DNA of 64,000 nt from Ovis canadensis (Eukaryota; Chordata; Mammalia; Artiodactyla; Bovidae), in the NCBI RefSeq assembly GCF_042477335.2, contig NC_091254.1:98667001-98731000 (forward strand), written 5' to 3'. The position numbers were made by a program, and so were the translations under genes. Shown here one piece after another: positions 1 through 10,951 of this stretch; positions within the stretch are counted from its first letter, which is position 1, and every line of letters begins with the position of its first letter. Below the pieces are notes generated by a model. The model was not told where the DNA came from. It did no database searches and was given only the letters and a program-made list of their open reading frames with translations.

Positions 1-1992
1 TTCAATGGGACATTAATTCATAAGGATGGGTTGTAATTCGTTTGCCAATGATATTTGAGGTTATTTTCAATTTGAAATATTTTCCAGTTATTTTTAAAAC
101 GTTATTTTTTTTTTAATGCTGATGCACCCCCAAGGAAGAGGGCTTCCTAATAGAACTTTGGTACCACCCCTAGGTAAAATTAAAATACATTTCTAATCAT
201 CGGACAGATCAGATCAAACTGTGCTGCAGTCTCCATTAACTTTAAGACTCCTTTCATAGTCCCATTACTTTCACAGGGTGCTGGTGTGGAGCCTTTTTAG
301 AAAAAGGGTTAGCAGCAGTTGGCGCTAATGGAGCTAAAGAGACCAGGATGCCTCCCTAGTTAGCACCCGAGTTCTTGTTTACAGGTATTTGTACTTCAGT
401 GGCTTTGTTGATAAGAGTGCTTTGCTTGGGGGCACTGAAGAAATGTATGCTGTTGTGCAGGTAACAGAATTATTTCTTGGTGATTTTCTGATGGGATGTT
501 TGCTTCTTTCCCACAGTAAGGCTTAACAGGGCTGTGAGCTTGGTTGTGATGTGAAAGAAGCTGTTCGCTATTAACTTTCAAATAAAAGGTATGATGGAAT
601 TGGTGTCTTTCCAATGAAATGCTAACATTGTCTTCAGAAACTTGGGTTCCTGATTAAACCAAGTGATACAGTTTTGTAATGTGTAATTCACTTAAAAATA
701 AATGGCAGAAACTCATATTTTAACACCTATGAGATAGAACTTGGATAAGCTGAACAGAGCTGCTTGTTTTCAGGATTACTTACTCCAAGAGCCCCTGAGA
801 CTCTGGCATTGCTCCTTTCTAGTAGAAGGCAGTCTGAAGAATGCAGCCTGGAGAATAATACGTGCCTGAGTGATGTTGGCCTAAGTTCGTTTGTTTACCC
901 TGGTGTTAGGTGTGTGCCTTGTAACTAATTGGAGATAGCATCTGGAAGTGGTCATGTCACATTTTATACACCCTCTACCCACATCCTCCTCAACTTCCTA
1001 GCTGCAGAGTTGAATTGCCTTATCTTAAGAGACTGCAAAGGGTTTTCAGGAGTAAAATCTGATACTGTTTAATGATTACTGTTTAGGGAAAATAAGTCTG
1101 GGAATTTCTGTGTATTTAAGTAGAGTTTTGGCAAGAATATTTACTTTCCTTGTTTCAGTCAGATTTATCTAACAGGTTTTATTTCTTGAGAAATTGCCTA
1201 GTTCCATTTGCCAAATTACATTTTAAAATCAGGTATACTGTTTTCTAACCTGCCCAAATAGGTTAACATTTAGTAGGAGGGAGTTTTGTTTGTTTTAAAA
1301 TCTGTTGTCTTTTATAGATACAAATGTTATTGTTCTAAGCAGTAAGGGGAAAAGTGAAAGCTGTTACCTTTGTGTCCAAGCAGGGCTGCCCTTGTCTGGC
1401 TCCTCCTTACAGACCATTCTTGTTTTCAGTAACAGGGTGATACAGAGATACTCCAGTGCGTGCTGTGATGCAGTGATGTGGCGAGTAAACTGAGGCCGTG
1501 GGCCACTGAGTAGTATTTATATAATCTAATTTCATAGTAGCTTCTAGATGTCGGTGCGCTAAAATAAAGAGAATAACAGCCTTTTAAATGTTCCCAAAAT
1601 GCTTGGATTAAAAACAATGGAAATATAGGACATAATCTTCAATTTTATAGAAAATAAAAGCTTGGGCCTCAATACCTCGCCTAAACTTGAACTCTCCCCA
1701 AGGCTGCTTGTCCAGGGAGTTTTTGTTACCCATGCTGTGAGCGCACGCAGAGTCCCCTGGGAAGCTTTGGGGTACACTTTGATAAATGGGAACCGTGTTA
1801 ACGTTTGTATTTAGTTCCAGAGATTTTTTTTTCCTTTTGTAACGGGGTAAAAGCCTGTTAGAAAGGCCTAGGTGTTACAGATTTTTCGTCCTAGGAAGCC
1901 TTGCATTGATCATTTTGGTCCCTGACAACCGCGGTCTTATGGGTTGGAGGCTGTGTTCGGCGGGGGTCTCACGCTTGTTTTCCCCTTGGCAG
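1..1992 (+). other. ING1: Last intron of ING1 (3' part)
   Basis: AT-rich sequence with no convincing exon, ending in a pyrimidine-rich tract and the acceptor AG at 1991-1992. Short open frames here have no recognisable similarity and no coding character. I see no BovB, Bov-tA or CHR copy in this stretch. The alternative first exons of ING1 (for the p47 and p33 isoforms) are not present and should lie upstream of the window. An ATG at 1944 is in frame with the exon but sits before the acceptor, so it is intronic. Confidence 0.8.
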
Positions 1993-2693
1993 AGATCCTG
2001 AAGGAACTGGATGAGTACTACGAGAGGTTCAAGCGGGAGGCTGACGGCGCCCAGAAGCGGAGAGCGCTGCACTGCATCCAGCGGGCGCTGATCCGCAGCC
2101 AGGAGCTGGGCGACGAGAAGATCCAGCTCGTGAGTCAGATGGTGGAGCTGGTGGAGAACCGGGCCCGGCAGGTGGACAGCCACGTGGAGCTGCTGGAGGC
2201 CCACCAGGAGGCCGCTGACGCCACGGGCCACAGCAAAGCCGGCCAGGACAAGTCCAAAAACGAGGCGATCGCCCAGGCGGAGAAGCCCAACAACAAGAGG
2301 TCCCGGCGGCAGCGCAACAACGAGAACCGGGAGAACGCGGCGAATAATCACGACCACGATGACGTCACCTCGGGGACGCCCAAGGAGAAGAAGGCCAAGG
2401 CCTCCAAGAAGAAGAAGCGCTCCAAGGCCAAAGCGGAGAGGGAGGCGTCCCCCGCGGACCTGCCCATCGACCCGAACGAGCCCACGTACTGTCTGTGCAA
2501 CCAGGTCTCCTACGGGGAGATGATCGGCTGCGACAACGACGAGTGCCCCATCGAGTGGTTCCACTTCTCCTGCGTGGGGCTGAGCCACAAGCCCAAGGGC
2601 AAGTGGTACTGCCCTAAGTGCCGGGGCGAGAGCGAGAAGACCATGGACAAGGCCCTGGAGAAGTCCAAGCGGGAGCGGGCCTACAACAGGTAG
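1993..2693 (+). CDS. ING1: ING1 terminal coding exon (inhibitor of growth protein 1)
   Basis: ING1 is a nuclear chromatin reader. In other mammals its PHD finger binds histone H3 trimethylated at lysine 4 and links Sin3-HDAC complexes to promoters; it is a p53-linked growth suppressor. The exon starts after acceptor AG 1991-1992 in phase 1: AG completes a split Glu codon, giving [12 protein letters not shown]. It holds 232 full codons and stop TAG 2691-2693. Order of parts: the C-terminal part of the ING helical domain (residues 1 to about 60 of the exon), a polar linker, basic nuclear-localisation stretches ([26 protein letters not shown], about 2384-2440), and a PHD finger at 2487-2621 with the Cys4-His-Cys3 pattern (YCLC, CDNDEC, FHFSC, WYCPKC). 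It ends in a basic tail, [10 protein letters not shown]. The ending RAYNR separates ING1 from ING2. Exon 1 is outside the window, so the protein is partial here. The Met used as start of the human p24 isoform is Ala (GCG 2064-2066). Confidence 0.97.
2487..2621 (+). other. ING1: PHD zinc finger of ING1
   Basis: Forty-five codons from Tyr of YCLC to the last Cys of CPKC. All eight zinc ligands are visible: Cys-x-Cys, Cys-x4-Cys, His-x2-Cys and Cys-x2-Cys. The aromatic residues that form the H3K4me3 cage in the family (the Tyr before the first Cys and the Trp in EWFHF) are kept. The finger therefore looks intact and functional. Confidence 0.95.
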
Positions 2694-3040
2694 TGGCGGG
2701 CCTGCTGGACCCAGGCGGCCGCAAGCCGCGTATTTATTGCGTCGCCACCGGGCGGGCGGGCGCAGGGATGCACCTGTGGACGGAGGAGGCGCTGTCCTCG
2801 GTTGGGCACCGGGCGTCTCTGCTGTCTGGTGGTGCACACGTGTAACAGGAAGGTGGTCTATGGATCAGCGTTTGAGAAACTGCAAATATAGGTTTGAATG
2901 AAACACCCAAGTCAGTCTCTGATTTTTTTTGTTGTTGGGGGTTGGGGCGTCTTGGCAGCAACCTCACGCGTTAGATGTGGGAAGAAGAGAGTCCATCTCG
3001 CCCCTGTTCTATCTGAATAAAAATGTGACTACTTCATGAA
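2694..3040 (+). other. ING1: ING1 3' untranslated region
   Basis: Sequence from the stop codon to about 20 bases past the first canonical AATAAA (3016-3021). A TG-rich stretch at about 3080-3115 could serve as the downstream element. Further AATAAA hexamers near 3454 and 3829 could allow longer 3' ends; the second lies inside an old DNA transposon. Confidence 0.7.
3016..3021 (+). terminator. ING1: ING1 poly(A) signal AATAAA
   Basis: Canonical hexamer 322 bases after the ING1 stop codon, on the coding strand. It is the first AATAAA in the 3' UTR. Cleavage would be expected about 15-25 bases further on. Confidence 0.7.
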
Positions 3041-3654
3041 CACATTCTTTTAAAAAAGTTAGCCAAGTTGGTAAAAACACGGCCTGTGGCCTGTTCGTTC
3101 CCGCTGTAATAGTGTATATCCATGGAACAATTCAATAGACAAGTTTTAACGCTTGAAAATTGTTTTTGGAAAACACCAAACAGTTAATTTTACCAGACAA
3201 ACATTTTGTATCCTGGCCCATTCCCCAGATGGCCATTTTTAAATGACTGCGAACGTTTGTTTCTGAACCAAACCGGAGAGGTCCAGCTTCAGAGCACGCT
3301 TTTGCTATCACAGATACCCGGGTAGCTATCTCTAACTTACAGGAATTGTACTGATGGGGGTTTTCAAGCGGACCTGGCACTTCCTGTATTGTGATCAGAA
3401 GTGCAGCCAGATGCCACCACATGCAGGAGACCGCTGCAGACATGACGTGAGGAAATAAATGCGACTTGGCCAGTTTGTTCATCTACCAGTATCTTTAATC
3501 TTGACATAAGTACGTGTTACATTTTTGTCTTAAAAACGTGTACACCAGCAGACAAAGCCTTAAGAAAATTTTGTATTATTGTTCTCACGTAATCAAGTAG
3601 AAGTTGCCCTAACTGCCAGGAGAAAAATAAGGGTTAAAATAGGAGCGTATGTTT
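3041..3654. other. Intergenic, nothing recognised
   Basis: Unique-looking sequence just downstream of ING1. I see no gene, SINE or LINE in it. Readthrough or a longer ING1 3' UTR could extend here. Confidence 0.5.
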
Positions 3655-3985
3655 AGACCAGGAGTTGGGAAATGACTGCCCACAGACCAAATGCCGCCCA
3701 CCACCTGCTCTTATATGGTGTGTGCGCCAAGGATGATCTTCAGATTGTTAAATGGGTTAAAAAAAAAAGTCAAGAATACTATTTCATGACATATGAAAAT
3801 TACACAGCATTCACATTTTAGTGTCCAGAAATAAAGTCTATGGGCACAGCCAGGCTCATTTGCTAACACGTTGTGTGTGGCCGAGTTTGTCCAGCGTCAG
3901 AGTCGAGCGGTTCAGGACCCACGGAGCTGAAGTCATTTCTTTCCTGGCCCCATTGAAGGCCTGTGCTGACGTCAGATGTAGACTG
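3655..3985. mobile_element. Old hAT-like DNA transposon remnant
   Basis: Begins with a diverged form of the mammalian terminus CAGGGGTCGGCAAACT (here ccaggagttgggaaatgac), followed by the typical 'ccaaat..gcccacc' block. Further on it has the characteristic 'tgtccagaaataaagt' and 'gggcacagccaggctcatt' blocks of a widespread non-autonomous hAT-type element. The right terminus is degraded. I cannot name the subfamily from sequence alone. Confidence 0.6.
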
Positions 3986-4540
3986 ACAGCCGGTGTGACC
4001 ATCAGCGTCCTTCCCTGCCCGCCTACTGCGTGGGCCAGTGGGACTTTGAGCTCTGAGTGATGACGTGGTTCCCTTTAACCCCAGGTGGGCGAGGGTCATT
4101 TCTCTCCAGGGTCTGCCAGGTCTGAAGCCGCCACAGGGGAGGTCGGGCCCCTGGAGCGTCTGGGGTGCCTGTGGCAGATGTCCACTACGTGTGAAACCAG
4201 GAGTCCGTTTTCTGACTGTTACCTTCATCTGGTAAACAGTGACTGAGAATTTTTTTTGTGCCAGACGTAACCACAAGAGAAGCGGTTTAAACAAATCTTT
4301 GCTTATATAAGTTGTTATTTAAAACAACGCTATCTGTTGGCTTTCTACTTTTAGTTATAGCTGATAATGAAAGTTAAGTTATAAAAGTGCATATTGAATA
4401 GCATATCTTTGCTAATACTGGGTTTCTTCCTGTTCATTCAGGTTCAGTGTAGACGGCTGTCCCAGACACACCCAGGGGTGTCTCTCCCACACCTTGGAGT
4501 ATTTGAGCCCCATCTTTGCCCCTTAGGGCCTGTTATTTGC
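3986..4540. other. Intergenic, nothing recognised
   Basis: Short open frames on both strands without recognisable domains. No repeat family that I can identify. Confidence 0.45.
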
Positions 4541-4825
4541 CAGTCGCTAAGATTGTGCCTGTTTGTAACCCTGTGGACTGCAGCACACCAGGCTTCCCCA
4601 TCCTTCACTGTCTCCTGGAGTTTTCTTAAACTCATGTCCGTTGAGTCAGTGATGCCATCCAACCATCTCATCCTCTGTCACCCTCTCCTGCCCTCCGTCT
4701 TTCCCAGCATCAGGGTCGTTTCCAGTGAGTTGGCTGTTTGCATCAGGTGGCCAAAGCATTGGAACTTCAACGTCAGCGTCAGTCCTTCCAGTGAATATTC
4801 AGGGTTGATTTCCTTTAGGGTTAGG
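4541..4825 (-). mobile_element. BovB LINE 3' fragment
   Basis: Reverse complement of the BovB 3' end, in RTE-type LINE orientation -. The typical blocks are visible: 'cagtcgctaagattgtgcc', 'ggactgcagcacaccaggct', 'catccaaccatctcatcctc' and 'ccagtgaatattcagggt'. It is 5'-truncated and diverged, with no useful reading frame. Confidence 0.9.
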
Positions 4826-5330
4826 TCTTGAATAAATTGCCTAAACCGATCCACAGTTCTTCCCTGGGAAAATACATTTCGCCATTGAACAACGCTGCTT
4901 TGATACCGCGTGGGCCCACTTACACGTGCGTTCTCTTCGGAGGTAAATATTCCAGCAGCGCAAGACGGAAGTGCAGCTGTTGAGTCTGTGGCCTCAGCCT
5001 GGGATTCGGGGGTGGGGGCCTGACTCAGGTGTACTCGGGTTTTCCGCTGACGAGACTCAGCGCCCCTAGCTCCCCGTACCCAGGGGTCAGCCGTGAGTTT
5101 CGTGTGGGGTGGTTCTGAGAACGGGGTGAGGCGAGTAGGATGCTGGCCTCATGGTAATCTAACGCTGGGGCTTCCACTCGTGCCTTGATGAAGTTTCCCG
5201 TAAGGACCGACGGCTGGCTGTGTTTTCTTCTTAAAAAGTGGAATGTCGCAGAGGCAGAGGCTGTGGGTTTTCGCTGTCTTTTAAATCACTTTGGTTGATT
5301 CCAGTGGATACTGGGTAAAAAGTCACAGGT
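4826..5330. other. Intergenic, nothing recognised
   Basis: No gene or clear repeat seen. Sequence composition is ordinary. Confidence 0.4.
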
Positions 5331-5545
5331 AAGCACTTCTTTCCGGTCCAGCTCTCACATCCATACATGACTACTGGACAAACCATAGCTTTGACTATAC
5401 AGACCTTTGTCAGCAAACTAATGTCTCTGATTTTTAATACGCTATCTAGGTTTGAACTCCGGGAGATGGTGAAGGACAGGGAAGCCTGGCGTACTGCGGT
5501 TCACGGGGTGGCAAAGAGTCGGACGTGACTTGCGACAGAACAACA
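5331..5545 (+). mobile_element. BovB copy with inverted 5' segment
   Basis: Positions 5331-5452 read as BovB in reverse orientation ('ctcacatccatacatgact', 'acgctatctaggtt'). Positions 5453-5545 read as the BovB 3' end in forward orientation ('ctccgggagatggtgaagg', 'ggcaaagagtcggacgtga'). The two segments come from parts of BovB about 300 bases apart in the full element. An upstream segment inverted and joined to a forward 3' end is the arrangement expected from twin priming during target-primed reverse transcription. Confidence 0.8.
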
Positions 5546-5684
5546 AGGACCAAGGCTTAGGCTTTAGGTCGTGATAGAGGCCCAGGGAGCCTAGGGGAGC
5601 CCGGAAGTGGGCCTGAGTTCTTCCATAGAAGTTAGTGAGAAGCCTGGTGGAGAACACTTGCTTTTATTTACTTGCTTTTTTTTT

Positions 5685-5985
5685 TTTATCTGAAAATTTT
5701 TACTGAGGTATAATTGATATAACATGTTAATGTCTCAAGTGTACCTCATACCGCTGCGTCTAGCTGACACCTGTCACCATGCAGTTACAAAATCTTTTTA
5801 ACCTTTTAATAAGGACTTTTAAGATTTACTTTCTTAACTTTCAGAAATGCAATGTGGCACTGTTCACTGCACTCACCAGGCCTTACCTTATATCCCATGA
5901 CTTATCTCTAACTGGACGTTTGCACTTCCAGGCCCTCCTCACCAGTTTCATGCACCACCCCCACCTCCTCTGCTAAGTGCCAGTT
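5685..5985. mobile_element. Old L1 LINE fragment
   Basis: Starts after a poly-T run with 'tactgaggtataattgatat' and continues with 'cagttacaaaatcttttta' and 'atcccatgacttatctcta'. These are landmarks of an old mammalian L1-associated 3' region. A 65-codon open frame here is part of the repeat and not a gene. I did not fix the orientation. Confidence 0.65.
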
Positions 5986-6097
5986 GCTTTTACTTAATAG
6001 CCAACTTATTACAATTAAAATTCAGATGTTGCCATTAGAACCTACTTTATTATTTTCTGTTTGTTTGTGTTAAACTTAGCCTACTGTATAGTACATG

Positions 6098-6315
6098 GAG
6101 GCGCTAATGGTAAAGAACCTGCCTGCCAGTGTAGGAGGTGTAAGAGACACAGGTTCGATCCCTGTGTTGGGAAGATCCCCTGGAGGAGGGCATGGCAACC
6201 CACTCCAGTGTTCTTGCCTGGGAGAATCCCATGGACCGAGGAGCCTGGGTGGGCCAAAGTCCATGGGGTCGCAAAGGGTCGGACAGGACTGAAGCGACTT
6301 CACATGCACACATGC
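6098..6315 (+). mobile_element. Bov-tA SINE, full length
   Basis: The tRNA-like head ('ggtaaagaacctgcctgcc', with box-B-like 'ggttcgatccct') is followed by the BovB-derived tail ('ggcaacccactccagtgtt', 'gcctgggagaatcccatgg', 'ggtcgcaaagggtcggaca'). It is transcribed by RNA polymerase III and mobilised by BovB. Short open frames across it on both strands are artefacts. Confidence 0.95.
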
Positions 6316-7183
6316 GCAGCACGTGGAACTCTGCTTAATGCTCCGTGGTGGCCTGGATGGGAGGGGATTTGGGGGAGAATGGGTATGTGCATATATGTGG
6401 CTGGATCCCTTCGCTGTTCACCTGAAACCATCACAACGTCGTTACTCAGCTAATGCAAAGGACGCCCGGCACAAAACAGGACAAGGCCACCTGGCTCACT
6501 CAGTCAGTCACCCCCGCTGGGCAGCCACTGTATGGTGTTCCTGGGCAAGGGGCTCGGAGGAGGGTGTGCCCGGGGTCCTGAGAAGGAACGCCGCAGTGAC
6601 AGGCCCCTCGGGCCGCCCTCCGGCGACCTGGGCGTGGAGGTGACTCAGTGGCCGCAGCCGTCCACCGGTGCGCTTGCCGAGGTGATAAAGCATTTACCAA
6701 AGCAAAATCCACTGTGTGTTCACTACTTGCTCTTTTACTTATTTTTTTACTATACGCTTATTTTGGAAAGAATAGGCGTTTACGTGAAGTGTCCGTTCGT
6801 ATCTCGTGTCCATATCGTGTATTAAGGTACTGAACCTTTCAGGAAGCAAGTTGCGAACATTCTGTCTTTGCACGTTTGAAGATGACGTGCCCCTGCCAGA
6901 GGCCTGGCTTTTCTCCAGGGTCCCGTCGGAGGTGATTGATGACTCTCAGCAGTTGCTGGCACGCATGCGACGAGGCTTTATAGAGACTCTCTGTTGCCCT
7001 CCATGGCAGCCTCGACCCATTCTGCTTCCATCTTGGTCCCAGGTGGTCTTAGGCAGTTTGGGGCCAGACTTCTGGGTTCGTTTAATCTAAAGAAATTGCT
7101 AATCAGTTGAGGCTTTTCTCTCTTCTCCCTTCTTGGCTCAGGAAAGAGGTGTGTTGAGACTCAAAATAGCCTCCAGGTTTGGG
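6316..7183. other. Intergenic, nothing recognised
   Basis: Overlapping short frames on both strands at 6500-6710 reflect GC-rich composition and carry no domain. No clear repeat. Confidence 0.4.
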
Positions 7184-7308
7184 TTTTGTTTTTTTTTTTT
7201 TGGCCATACCATGTGCCATGCGGGATCTTAATTCCCCATCAGGGTTCACACCTGAGCCCCTGCCATGGAAACCCTGAGTCTTAACCACTGGACCACCAGG
7301 GAATCCCA
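7184..7308 (-). mobile_element. CHR-type tRNA-Glu SINE
   Basis: Poly-T run at 7184-7200 (the A tail on the other strand), then 'ggccataccatgtgcc', 'gcgggatcttaattcccc' and 'ggaccaccagggaatccc'. This is the cetartiodactyl CHR/tRNA-Glu SINE in reverse orientation. Confidence 0.85.
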
Positions 7309-8150
7309 CTTCCAGGAGTTTTTAATGAGGGGCTTTGTTTCAGAATATTTAACTATATGTTGTTTTCTTCACAAACTAAACGCGAGTTTGCTGTGTCCCC
7401 TCCTCCCCCAAAAAGGATGACAACGAATCCGTCATTTTCCTGGAAGGAAGAAAAGCCTTAGATTACTTTTCTGTCCCTGCCTCAAATTCATTATCATCTG
7501 ACTTCATTCAAAAAAACGGGGTTGATAACTTTTTCACTTTAAAACCCCTACTTGAAGTCACTGCAAACGGAGTAACAGGTTAAATCTTGATTCGCACAAT
7601 TTAATGCTTGGTTCAGCCTGAGTGTACCTGTTAAACAAGACAGTGTTGGTTTAGGCAGGTCCACTCAAGACAGAGTGAGTCAGCGTTGCTGACAAATGAA
7701 CAGCCTCCATCGACTGCCTGCCGCGCGCTGCTCGGAGGTGGGTATTAAGTGTTTGTCTGCTTAGACCTTCACAAGGACCCTGCCTGGAAGGGGTCCCTGC
7801 TCCAGGTGAGGGTGCTCAGCCCTGGGTGAGGCCTGATTCTTGTAGACCCCCGTCCCTCCGCAGGCTGCAGAGCCTGAGTCCTCTTCCCTCCATCTCCATC
7901 CTGGCAGGACCTGCGATCAGGACCTGATGCTGCTGCCGCCGCCTTGATCTCACCTCTGTCCTTCGAAACTGAGGAGACGGAAGCAGGCAGAGGGAACGTG
8001 TTCAGGACCTCAGCTGGAACAGGAGCCCAGGGCGTGGGCAGTCAGCCTGGGGCCCTCGCTGCCGGGCCTGGGCCTGAAGGAAGGCCCTGCACTGCCTGGC
8101 CTCCAGGTGGACAGCCGGCCGGTCACAGCCGGCGCCTGCCCCACCCTGCA
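7309..8150. other. Intergenic; possible MIR at 7735-7830
   Basis: A short stretch near 7735-7830 resembles a diverged MIR core on the - strand. The remainder is unassigned. No coding signal. Confidence 0.35.
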
Positions 8151-8550
8151 GTGGAGACAGAGCTGGACCAGAAAGAAGGCTGAGCGCCGAGGAACTGACA
8201 GTGCTGGAGAAGACTCTTGAGAGTCCCTTAGACTGCAAGGAGCTCAGACCAGTCAGTCCGAAAGGAATCAACCCCGAATATTCATTGGAAGGACGGATGC
8301 TGAAGCTCCAATACTCTGGCCACCTGAAGCGAACAGCCAGCTCACTGGAAAAGACCCTGATGCTGGGAAAGATGGAGGGCAGGAGAAGAAGGGGGCGACA
8401 GAGGATGGGATGGTTGGATGGCATCACTGACTCGATGGACATGAGTCTACGCAAGCTCCAGGAGATGGTGATGGACAGGGAGGCCTGGTGTGCGGCAGTC
8501 CACGGGGTTGCAAAGAGTCAGAAACGACCGAGCGACCCAACAACAACAAA
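8151..8550 (+). mobile_element. BovB LINE 3' fragment
   Basis: Forward BovB 3' end. It covers 'ggagaagactcttgagagtc', 'gaccctgatgctgggaaaga', 'ggatggcatcactgactcga' and 'ggaggcctggtgtgcggcag'. The last third of an open frame at 8201-8854 runs out of the element into unique sequence. The frame is the decayed C-terminus of BovB ORF2 and not a host gene. Confidence 0.92.
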
Positions 8551-10447
8551 GCAATTCAGCAGAGGCAGGGTGCAGTCCTGGACTGAGCTGAGATGTGAGG
8601 TCAGACGGGTTAGACCTGCGCTAGCTCACCTCCTGCAGTCTGACCTCTGGGCCGTTGCTTCTCCGCCCAGTGTCCTCAGGGACAGCCCGAGGAGGGTGAC
8701 GGACTGTCTCCTTCCCTGGCAGGAGGACCGGCCGGCCGGAGGTGTGCAAGCGCCTTGTGAACGCTCAACTCCATGCAGACCACGATCGGAGGCGCGTTTT
8801 TGGTCAGTTGTTGGTTATTCCAGTCGACCGATGTATTCTGAAAACCGAAACTGAGATCCCTTACAGCTGGAGAGAAGCAGTCAAGTGCAGCCTCAGGACA
8901 GACTGGCCACTTCCTCTCTCCTCCTGTGCGAGGAGCAGGCCTGCAGCTGCTTTTCTAGAAATCACTGTTTCTCTTTGCGGAACAGAAGTAAGTAGAGAAA
9001 TAGAGGTTTGTTTCCAGCAGCTCTCAGAGTCCAGTAACCTCCTTGCTGACTCACCTCTTGGTTGAACTTGAGCATAGAGAGATTAGTTCAGCCGCTTCTG
9101 TGTGTAACAGAGGAAATGGAGGCTCAGGTGACAACTTGACTCAGCAAGTCAGCGCAGAGCTTAGACCAGAGTGCTGTGACTGCAGGCAGCCAGTCCATGG
9201 TGGCCCGGACTCACCCCCAGGGCCATCAGGGGGTCACGCTTCCCGGGAAGCCATCAACCTCCATAAACACATGTTGAGTGAATAACGAATCTAAGAATTG
9301 ACATCAAAACTCAAGACACTTTTCTTCGCTAATGTCTAAATAATAGTCATGCCTGAAGTGGAATTTCAGCTGGCTTGTGTGAAGGAAATACTTTTAGCAC
9401 AAATGTATAAGCCATTAGAAATGCAGACTGTTTCTGAATGGTGGATATCTGAGAAACTGGATTTGGTTAGATTTTGATTACCCAAAGGCATTCAGTATTT
9501 TCTGTTATAAAGTTTCGTAAGAACAAACATCAGTAATTGTTCATAGGGCTTGTTAGCAATTTATCCATTTACAAAGATGCTTAGAAACGGTTTGCTGTCT
9601 TCCAAATTTTATTTTGCATGACAAATTGCTTGAGAAATACTTTGATTTCCTCCATGACTGTATTTGAGTGTCTCTGGTTGCAAGTGACAGAAACTGACTA
9701 TGCCTTACGCAAAGGTGAAAGAGAGAAGGGACAGCTCGGGAAATCCTGGGACCAGAGTAGTCGAGGACAGGCAGCACGGCTTCCTCTCTGCGGCTCAGAC
9801 ATGACGGGAAAGTTGGGCCCTCACGGCATCAGCGATGGCCAGCAGGGCAGATGGCGTGCTAGACTCGGAGCCACGCAGGTCTGGCTCGGATGATCGGGTA
9901 CTGTGTTTAGAGCAAACCTTTCCCTTTTTAAAATTCGTCTTGCCCTGGTAGGTGCCAGGTTTAAAATGGGTAATTATGCTACCGCCGTGGCAACCGGCGT
10001 GGATCTGGCTTCGTTCTTTCCCCGATAGCTGGGACGTGCTCAGCAAACGGAAATGTTCATTTGTATCTTAAAGTAAGTGAGAATTAGTTGGTGGTGAGGG
10101 TTATCATTATTCTACAGTCAATATACACGGTTTTCAAAATATTTTTGGCTTGTTGCCTCGTAGATCGGCCCCATAGATGTGAAAAATCCCGAGGTGACTA
10201 ACAGGGAAATACTCTCAGGGCACGAAGGTCTGCCTGAGAGAGCAGTCGAAGGCACAGCAGGGTGAGCTTCAGCTCGAGGCAAAGGCTAGTAGTGAGCATT
10301 TCACTTCGCAAGCTTTGAAACTCTATTTCTAGAATGAAGAATATTAGTAAAAGTAAAAGCTAGATGAGCTGCACAAGACGAAGTTGGGCGTGGAATGCAT
10401 GAGGACGGTCACGGGACAGTTTTAGGGGAGATTCCATACTATGCCTG
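8551..10447. other. Intergenic; MIR fragment at 9085-9185 (- strand)
   Basis: Positions 9085-9185 read as a diverged MIR in reverse orientation ('acagaggaaatggaggctca', then a lost 'gtcacacagc' block). The remaining 1.8 kb has no gene or repeat I can identify. Confidence 0.45.
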
Positions 10448-10676
10448 GAGCTTCCCCAGCGGTCCAGAGGGCCAAGAAGCCTCCTGCAACCCAAGAGCCT
10501 CAAGAGACAAAGCAGATGCCGTTTCGCTCCCTGGGTGGGGAAGGTCCCCTGGAGAAGGAAACGGCAACCCACTCCAGTATTCTTGCCTGGAGAATCCCAC
10601 GGGCAGGAGCCTGGTGGGCTAGAGTCCACGGGGTCACAAAGAATCAGACACGACTAAGCAAGTGAACAACAACAAA
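10448..10676 (+). mobile_element. Bov-tA SINE
   Basis: Diverged tRNA-like head from 10448 and a well preserved tail ('cccactccagtattcttgcc', 'ggtcacaaagaatcagacac'), ending in an A/C-rich tail. Just downstream, 10710-10729 has a short ATCA microsatellite. Confidence 0.88.
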
Positions 10677-10951
10677 ATTCCAGAGCGATTAGCTGTTTCA
10701 TAGGAAAAAGTCAATCAATCAATCAATGAAATGACAAGGAAACAGGTACCAGAACTGAGAATAACAGACAAAATCCTCAAAACCTTCAGGAATCAGAAAT
10801 GTCACACAATGGTTGTAAAGTAACTGTTTTGAACTATCTGAACAGGATCTCAATAATATGATCAAATATTGACATATGAAATCCATAGTAATTACTCAGT
10901 ATGAAATCCTGCCGTCAGCAGTTACATGGATGGCCCGAGAGAAACTGTTTC

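Noticed and set aside
1944-1992. In-frame ATG just before the ING1 exon
   Set aside because: It lies upstream of a good acceptor AG at 1991-1992 and the encoded residues do not resemble ING1. Only relevant if the intron were retained.
1875-2837. A 320-codon open frame antisense to the ING1 exon
   Set aside because: It mirrors the GC-rich codon use of ING1, has a low-complexity Leu/Gly/Arg composition and no domain. A shadow of the sense gene.
6098-6160. tRNA-like boxes at the head of Bov-tA copies
   Set aside because: They are SINE promoters derived from a tRNA. No copy here folds as a functional tRNA gene.
8201-8854. 217-codon open frame
   Set aside because: The first part is the decayed BovB ORF2 C-terminus and the rest runs into unrelated DNA.
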